Source: a virus
DNA length: 54,523 nt
Reading direction: 5' to 3' (one strand)
Virus record (IMG/VR): IMGVR_UViG_3300044641_010325
Location: 1-54,523 of that record
The notes under the pieces are model-generated. The model saw only the letters and a list, made by a program, of their open reading frames with translations. It did no database searches and was not told the origin of the DNA. Each line of letters opens with the position of its first letter. Position 1 is the stretch's first letter. Below are positions 50,649 through 54,523 of this stretch, piece by piece. The position numbers were made by a program, and so were the translations under genes.

Positions 50649-50687
50649 GCTTTTCTCGTTGACCTGATCAGAATAAGAAATTGCGTT

Positions 50688-51644
50688 CTATTTTGCTTCG
50701 TTTGAGTGCGATCTATGTTCTTTCGGAGCTAGATTTGTTGATGGCCTGTCGATACCATCATCCTTTGATGATGTAACTCGCAATATGCCTGCTTGGTCGG
50801 ATTTTTGCAGCTTGACGTTTGCTGCTTCGCTTCTTTCAGTTCCTGCGATTTGTTGCCATTTACCCAAGGGGTTGTATCCGGCAGCGGAGCCTGCAACTCC
50901 AAACGCACTTAGTACCACAAACACTAGGCTTGCAATTGTTAGCCGAACGCCAATAGTTATGCTCTTCCGCCCTTGATCCGTGTTGTGTGCCATTCCGTAT
51001 GCTTGGCGCAGAGTGTCCGAAATTGCATTTTGAAGCGAATAGTCGTGGAACGCTTGCTCGTACTTTTGCCAACTTTTGAAGGTTAGGATTCCACTCAACG
51101 CGCGCAGGTTCGGCGTTGCGCCACCCCTGCCTGATGATCCTTGAGGTATAACTTGCACCAGCGAGTAGAACAGACTTAGTGCGGATAGCACTAGCGCCAT
51201 GCTGATGAGTATTGTCGCGAGCACATCTTGAAGGCATTCTTTAAAGAGGAAGCCAATCGCAGCGAGGAGAAGGCTGTTTGTCGTAATCAGTGACAATGCC
51301 TTTGCGTCTGTCCAAGAGTAGAGTCGGTACTGCTTATCCAGCAAATCAAGAACGAATTCCTTGAACCAAATTTCGGAATTTGTGGCAGCATGCGTGCCTG
51401 AGGAATCAGCCGCGTCTATGTTTAAGGCGGGCGAAGTCTCCCCTTCAACGAGAGGATGCGTCGCTATCGAGATCTGTTCAGATTGATTGGAAACGGAGGA
51501 GTCAAGCTGCTGCGCTTGCGCAGTAGTCGCGACTCCGACTTGGAGCGGAGCATTTCCAATCGCTTGACTTATAGACTCGGCGGGGCTGACGTCGGGCACA
51601 CCCTCGTCGGGACTTGAATTAATCTTTTCCGTCGAGCCTTCCAT
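50688..51644 (-). CDS. Orphan Pycsar-effector-like (PycTM/DUF5706-type) membrane protein
   Basis: A 318-residue protein from the ATG at 51644, preceded by ggggggtgagc. A 100-residue Ser/Ala-rich polar region leads to the core: a helix (EFVLDLLDKQYRLYSWTDAK), membrane helix (LSLITTNSLLLAAIGFLF), second membrane helix (LATILISMALVLSALSLFYS), a soluble insert containing FKSWQKYEQAFHDYSLQNAI, then a basic helix (DQGRKSITIGVRLTIASLVF) and third membrane segment (VVLSAFGVAG). This order of helices follows the PycTM effectors that depolarise membranes on binding cyclic UMP/CMP. No cyclase gene is nearby, so either it senses something else or the resemblance is only topological. Confidence 0.55.
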   Translation of the reverse strand: MEGSTEKINSSPDEGVPDVSPAESISQAIGNAPLQVGVATTAQAQQLDSSVSNQSEQISIATHPLVEGETSPALNIDAADSSGTHAATNSEIWFKEFVLDLLDKQYRLYSWTDAKALSLITTNSLLLAAIGFLFKECLQDVLATILISMALVLSALSLFYSLVQVIPQGSSGRGGATPNLRALSGILTFKSWQKYEQAFHDYSLQNAISDTLRQAYGMAHNTDQGRKSITIGVRLTIASLVFVVLSAFGVAGSAAGYNPLGKWQQIAGTERSEAANVKLQKSDQAGILRVTSSKDDGIDRPSTNLAPKEHRSHSNEAK

Positions 51645-52087
51645 GCTCACCCCCCCCAGGGAGTTGGTAAGAAAATCCTTTACAAATAGCTGCGCACTCA
51701 ACTTCCTTGAATATGATGACCGCCAGCCAGAATATCGAGCAGGTTGCTGCAGCCCCCACAACGGGGAAGCACCGCTTGTTAGTGCGCCCCGGATATGCTC
51801 CAGACCGAGTTTACATCAGCTTCAGCGTCTGTTGTCAACCAGGTGGTCGCACGGATCTATGACTTCTGCGTCGCCGGGCCTGATTGGCAATGTCGGGTTC
51901 AATCCAGCCGATGTCGGCGGTCGGCATTCGTCTCAACGATACCCACAAAAGGGCTATACCGGTCTGGCAAGCCTACGTTCTACTCTACGCTGCGATACAG
52001 CATCGTGATGGCACTGAGACACTTTCCGCTGGTTTGATATTCCAGCGAACTCCCGTGACGCCTTCCAACCTCCACGACCCGGCCCGC
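51645..52087. other. 443-base region: right cargo edge
   Basis: No gene recognised. Composition changes from lower GC (left) to phage-like GC (right). The segment 52052-52087 belongs to the repeat shared with 39625-39713. No terminal inverted repeat or target duplication is apparent. Confidence 0.4.
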
Positions 52088-52140
52088 ATGACGGCGTCAC
52101 AGCGGCGCACAGAGGCCGCCGTGCTACTCGCCTTGGGCCT
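52052..52140 (+). repeat. Right copy of leader-gene repeat flanking the cargo
   Basis: Gap-free homologue of 39625-39713 at a distance of 12,427 bases in the same orientation. It covers the upstream region and first 17 codons of the leader gene at 52088. Confidence 0.65.
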
Positions 52141-52264
52141 GTACCGCCTACGTGACGGTAATGCGCACGGCGACACCGACGGCGCAGCCTCTCCGGTCTG
52201 TCTTGGCTTTGACGCGGCTCAGCGCGTCTATGTGGACCCCACCAACCGGAGTCCACAGGCATGA
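52088..52264 (+). CDS. 58-residue leader protein of the recombinase operon
   Basis: ATG at 52088. The N-terminal half (SQRRTEAAVLLALGLYRLRD) is a helix also preserved in the relic at 39657-39713. The C-terminal half contains the LGFDAAQRVYVDP form of the motif seen upstream of many small genes in this window. Its TGA overlaps the ATG of the DUF2924 gene (ATGA). This is the only complete version, and it shows that the recurring element is the 3' end of a small protein gene coupled to the gene behind it. Confidence 0.6.
   Translation: MTASQRRTEAAVLLALGLYRLRDGNAHGDTDGAASPVCLGFDAAQRVYVDPTNRSPQA
52202..52232 (+). repeat. LGFxxxQRVH leader element, copy I (within leader gene)
   Basis: CTTGGCTTT, seven variable bases, CTCAGCGCGTCTATG. 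Reads LGFDAAQRVYV in frame with the 58-residue gene. GTC for GTT and TTT for TTC are silent changes in this frame. Confidence 0.65.
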
Positions 52265-52731
52265 CCCATCCTTTCCCTCCCACCGCGGCGACCGCATCGA
52301 TGGCCGCTCGCATCGCGAGCTTGGCCGACTGGCCGTGGAGCGACCTCGCGAAGGAATGGCATCGGCTATTCAGCGTTGACCCGCCCGTCTCTAATCGGCG
52401 CTTCGTCGAAAAGCGCATCGCACACCGCTGGCAGGAAATCGAGTTCGCCAAAACGAATCGCGCCCTCCTTGATCGTAACCGTCGACGCATCGACGAGTTG
52501 GTCGCAACCGGAACGTTGACGCGACATCGGGTCGGCGCGGTGCCGGTCGCCGGTACCGAGCTGGTGCGTCTCTACGCTGGCGTCGAGCATCGCGTGCATG
52601 TCCTCGCCGACGGCGAGTTCGAGTACGCGGGCACCCGCTACCGGAGTCTGTCGATGATCGCCCGGAAGATCACGGGTACGCAGTGGTCCGGGCCTTTGTT
52701 CTTCGGCTTGCGCAAGGGAGGCCGTCGATGA
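52261..52731 (+). CDS. DUF2924 protein
   Basis: A 156-residue protein. IASLADWPWSDLAKEWHRLF with DPPVSNRRFVEKRIAHRWQE, then GTLTRHRVGAVPVAGTEL and a C-terminal RSLSMIARKITGTQWSGPLF (the site-specific 'RSLSxIAxxITGTxxSG' block) are diagnostic of DUF2924. These proteins are encoded next to large serine recombinases on genomic islands and may assist recombination directionality; this is unproven. It overlaps the leader gene and the recombinase by ATGA at both ends. Confidence 0.85.
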   Translation: MTHPFPPTAATASMAARIASLADWPWSDLAKEWHRLFSVDPPVSNRRFVEKRIAHRWQEIEFAKTNRALLDRNRRRIDELVATGTLTRHRVGAVPVAGTELVRLYAGVEHRVHVLADGEFEYAGTRYRSLSMIARKITGTQWSGPLFFGLRKGGRR

Positions 52732-54071
52732 GCGCCATTGCCCCCAAGCGCCTCCGCTGCGCGGTCTATACGCGCAAGTCGACGGAGGAGGGACTGGATC
52801 AGGAGTACACCTCCATCGATGCGCAGCGCGACGCTGGCGCAGCCTGCATCGCCAGTCGCCGCGCCGAGGGCTGGATTCCGGTCGCCGACGATTACGACGA
52901 CGGCGGCTTCTCGGGCGGCACCTTGGATCGCCCCGCCCTGCGACGATTGATCGCCGACATCGAAGCCGGTCAGATCGATATCGTCGTCGCTTACAAGATC
53001 GACCGCCTGAGCCGCTCGCTGTTCGACTTTGCCGAACTGGTCAAGGTCTTCGACAAACATGGCGTGACCTTCGTGTCGGTGACGCAGCAGTTCAACACCA
53101 CCGATGCGATGGGCCGGATGCTGCTGAACATCCTCTTGACCTTCGCCCAGTTCGAGCGCGAATTGACTGCCGAGCGCATTCGGGACAAGTTCGTCGCCAG
53201 CAAGAAGAAGGGACTGTGGATGCATGGCATCCCGCCGCTCGGATACGACGTCATCGATCGGCGGCTCTCGATCAATGAAGCCGAGGCCGAACAAGTCCGC
53301 ACGATATTCCGACGCTTTGTCGCGTTGGGGTCGATCCTGAAGGTGGTGCAAGACATCCGCACGCGCGGCTGGTGCAACAAGACGTGGACGACCAAGGCCG
53401 GGCGGACCCTCGCGGGCCAACTCCACGACAAGAGTTCGGTCCACAAGATTCTGCACTGCAGGACCTACCTCGGCGAAATGAAGCACCGCGACCAGTACTT
53501 CGAGAACACGCATGCGGCAATCATTGAGCGCGCCCTGTGGGACGAGGCACACGTGCTCCTGCAGGTCAACGGCCGGGTCCGGGCAGGTGCCTCGCGCCGG
53601 GGCAAGGTGGAGTTCCTGCTGAAGGGCCTGCTGACCGGCCCGGACGGCCGCGCCCTGTCGCCGTGGCACACGACCAAGGCCAACGGCCGCACCTACCGTT
53701 ACTACCTGAGTACGCGCGACACGCACGAGGGGCCGGGTACGTCCGGCCTGCCGCGCCTGCCGGCCGGAGAGTTGGAGGGGGCGGTCGTCGCGCAACTGCG
53801 GCGGGTGTTGCGGGCGCCCGAGATGATCGAGGCGATGATCCCGCAGGCTGTGGCGCTCGACCCGAGCCTGGACGAAGCGCAGGTCACGGTCGCCATGACG
53901 CAGGTCGACCGGGTGTGGGAACAGCTCTTCCCGGCTGAGCAGCAGCGGCTGGTCCGGCTGCTGGTCGAACGGGTCATCGTCTCCCCGACGAACCTGGAAC
54001 TGCGGCTTCGACCCGGCGGGATCGGCACCCTCGCCGCCGACGCCCGCCCGGCGGCCGGGGTGGCGGCATGA
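52728..54071 (+). CDS. Large serine recombinase
   Basis: A 447-residue recombinase. The resolvase domain has the catalytic serine at residue 18 (YTRKSTEEG) and the conserved YKIDRLSRS near residue 90 and FERELTAERIRDK near 140. The recombinase domain follows (ASKKKGLWMHGIPPLGYDVI). The C-terminal part lacks the usual zinc-ribbon cysteines and ends in Leu/Arg-rich helices (WEQLFPAEQQRLVRLLVERV), as in the island-type recombinases associated with DUF2924. It could integrate this phage, the cargo, or both. The remains of a relative lie at 39807-39923. Confidence 0.88.
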   Translation: MSAIAPKRLRCAVYTRKSTEEGLDQEYTSIDAQRDAGAACIASRRAEGWIPVADDYDDGGFSGGTLDRPALRRLIADIEAGQIDIVVAYKIDRLSRSLFDFAELVKVFDKHGVTFVSVTQQFNTTDAMGRMLLNILLTFAQFERELTAERIRDKFVASKKKGLWMHGIPPLGYDVIDRRLSINEAEAEQVRTIFRRFVALGSILKVVQDIRTRGWCNKTWTTKAGRTLAGQLHDKSSVHKILHCRTYLGEMKHRDQYFENTHAAIIERALWDEAHVLLQVNGRVRAGASRRGKVEFLLKGLLTGPDGRALSPWHTTKANGRTYRYYLSTRDTHEGPGTSGLPRLPAGELEGAVVAQLRRVLRAPEMIEAMIPQAVALDPSLDEAQVTVAMTQVDRVWEQLFPAEQQRLVRLLVERVIVSPTNLELRLRPGGIGTLAADARPAAGVAA

Positions 54072-54523
54072 AAGGGCCGACGCTGGAGGTGTCCGGGCCG
54101 GCGGCCGAGGTGGTCGCCAGCGACGGCGGCGTGACCCTGAACATCCCGATCGCCCTCAGGCGGCGCAGCGGGCGGCGGGTCGTCGTATCCCAAGGCTCTG
54201 GGTTCGAGTCCGGAAGCCGGACTCGAACAGGCGCCACGCCGCTGCAACTGGCCCTGGCCCGCGGCCACCGCTGGCTCCGGATGCTGGAGGCCGGCGAAGC
54301 GGCCTCGATGAGCGAGATCGCCCGGCGCGAGGGGACCGATCACAGCTACGTCGCCCGGCACATCAACCTGACCCTGCTCGCACCGGACATCGTCGCGGCG
54401 ATCCTCGACGAGGAACTGCCGGACGGTGTCCGGCTGCATGCCCTGTCCATCAATCCGCCGGCGCATTGGGAGGAACAACGACAATTGAGGTGGGCGTGGC
54501 GGATCGAAATGGTTCATCTATAG
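54068..54523 (+). CDS. HTH protein of the DUF2924-recombinase operon
   Basis: A 151-residue protein overlapping the recombinase stop by ATGA. The C-terminal half contains a helix-turn-helix (AASMSEIARREGTDHSYVAR) followed by LTLLAPDIVAAILDEELP, the usual end of this third gene of DUF2924-recombinase modules. The middle holds an odd insert (VSQGSGFESGSRTRTGA) caused by a perfect palindrome at 54202-54228. The last residues after HWEEQRQ do not look like the family's usual ending, and the gene stops at the window edge. A role in regulation or in directing recombination is likely. Confidence 0.6.
   Translation: MKGPTLEVSGPAAEVVASDGGVTLNIPIALRRRSGRRVVVSQGSGFESGSRTRTGATPLQLALARGHRWLRMLEAGEAASMSEIARREGTDHSYVARHINLTLLAPDIVAAILDEELPDGVRLHALSINPPAHWEEQRQLRWAWRIEMVHL
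54202..54228. repeat. Perfect 12-bp palindrome resembling a tRNA T-arm
   Basis: gttcgagtccgg (54202-54213) and its exact complement ccggactcgaac (54217-54228) surround a three-base loop. The arm GGTTCGAGTCC is the common tRNA TpsiC-arm sequence. It lies within the HTH gene. It is not a tRNA: no acceptor or anticodon stem can be built around it. Confidence 0.6.

Noticed and set aside
50688-51644. Complete Pycsar defence system
   Set aside because: No adenylate/guanylate cyclase-like gene is found on either side, so only an orphan effector-like protein can be claimed.
54195-54235. Possible tRNA gene
   Set aside because: Only a T-arm-like segment is present; no acceptor, D or anticodon stems can be formed around it.

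Overview
The window is high-GC DNA, most likely from a gammaproteobacterium of the Xanthomonadales/Lysobacter type; that placement is inferred from base composition and gene content, since no rRNA or host housekeeping gene is present. It holds most of a lambda-like siphoprophage, then a stack of cargo genes of different base composition, then a serine-recombinase operon. The phage repressor and the real left end lie before base 1.

Bases 1-9866 are the phage replication, recombination and modification block: a RecA-like ATPase (Sak4 type), an SSB-like protein, a Cas4-like nuclease with an apparent Fe-S cluster signature, a small HTH protein, a Toprim/D5 primase-helicase broken by two compensating single-base shifts, a RuvC-like resolvase, and two tandem ParB-methyltransferase fusions followed by the first quarter of a cytosine methyltransferase. 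That methyltransferase is cut by a lower-GC segment (about 9866-12001) carrying one large unknown gene; on its far side lies the 3' end of a parE-type toxin gene. Two leftward genes follow, one of them DUF3489.

Bases 13523-35745 are the morphogenesis block in lambda order: terminase, gpW, portal, S49 protease, decoration protein, major capsid, GH108 endolysin, head-tail joining genes, tail tube, tail chaperone with a U_UUU_UUC programmed -1 frameshift, tape measure, and distal tail genes ending in an 828-residue tip protein. A ParE/ParD-type toxin-antitoxin pair sits inside it on the opposite strand. Bases 35821-39482 hold very small genes, several paralogous (one DUF6900). Many have a recurring 31-33 base element upstream whose best-conserved frame reads LGFxxxQRV[HY].

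Bases 39600-52090 are cargo. The left edge has a decayed copy of the recombinase module (leader-gene fragment and recombinase C-terminal fragment); the right edge has the intact module. Between them are: (i) a divergent set of four envelope-directed proteins, namely a secreted protein facing a CHASE2 membrane protein, a FecR-like exported protein and a 976-residue exported TPR-CHAT caspase-like protease; (ii) IS3 and IS5 relics; (iii) a low-GC three-gene cluster (AstD-like aldehyde dehydrogenase, possible ATP-grasp protein, IPNS-like Fe(II)/2-oxoglutarate oxygenase); (iv) an orphan membrane protein resembling the Pycsar effector PycTM. The window closes with the operon leader peptide, DUF2924, large serine recombinase and a small HTH protein, each start overlapping the previous stop.

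The best candidates for something undescribed are the exported CHASE2-FecR-CHAT set, the three-enzyme cluster, and the recurring LGFxxxQRVH leader.
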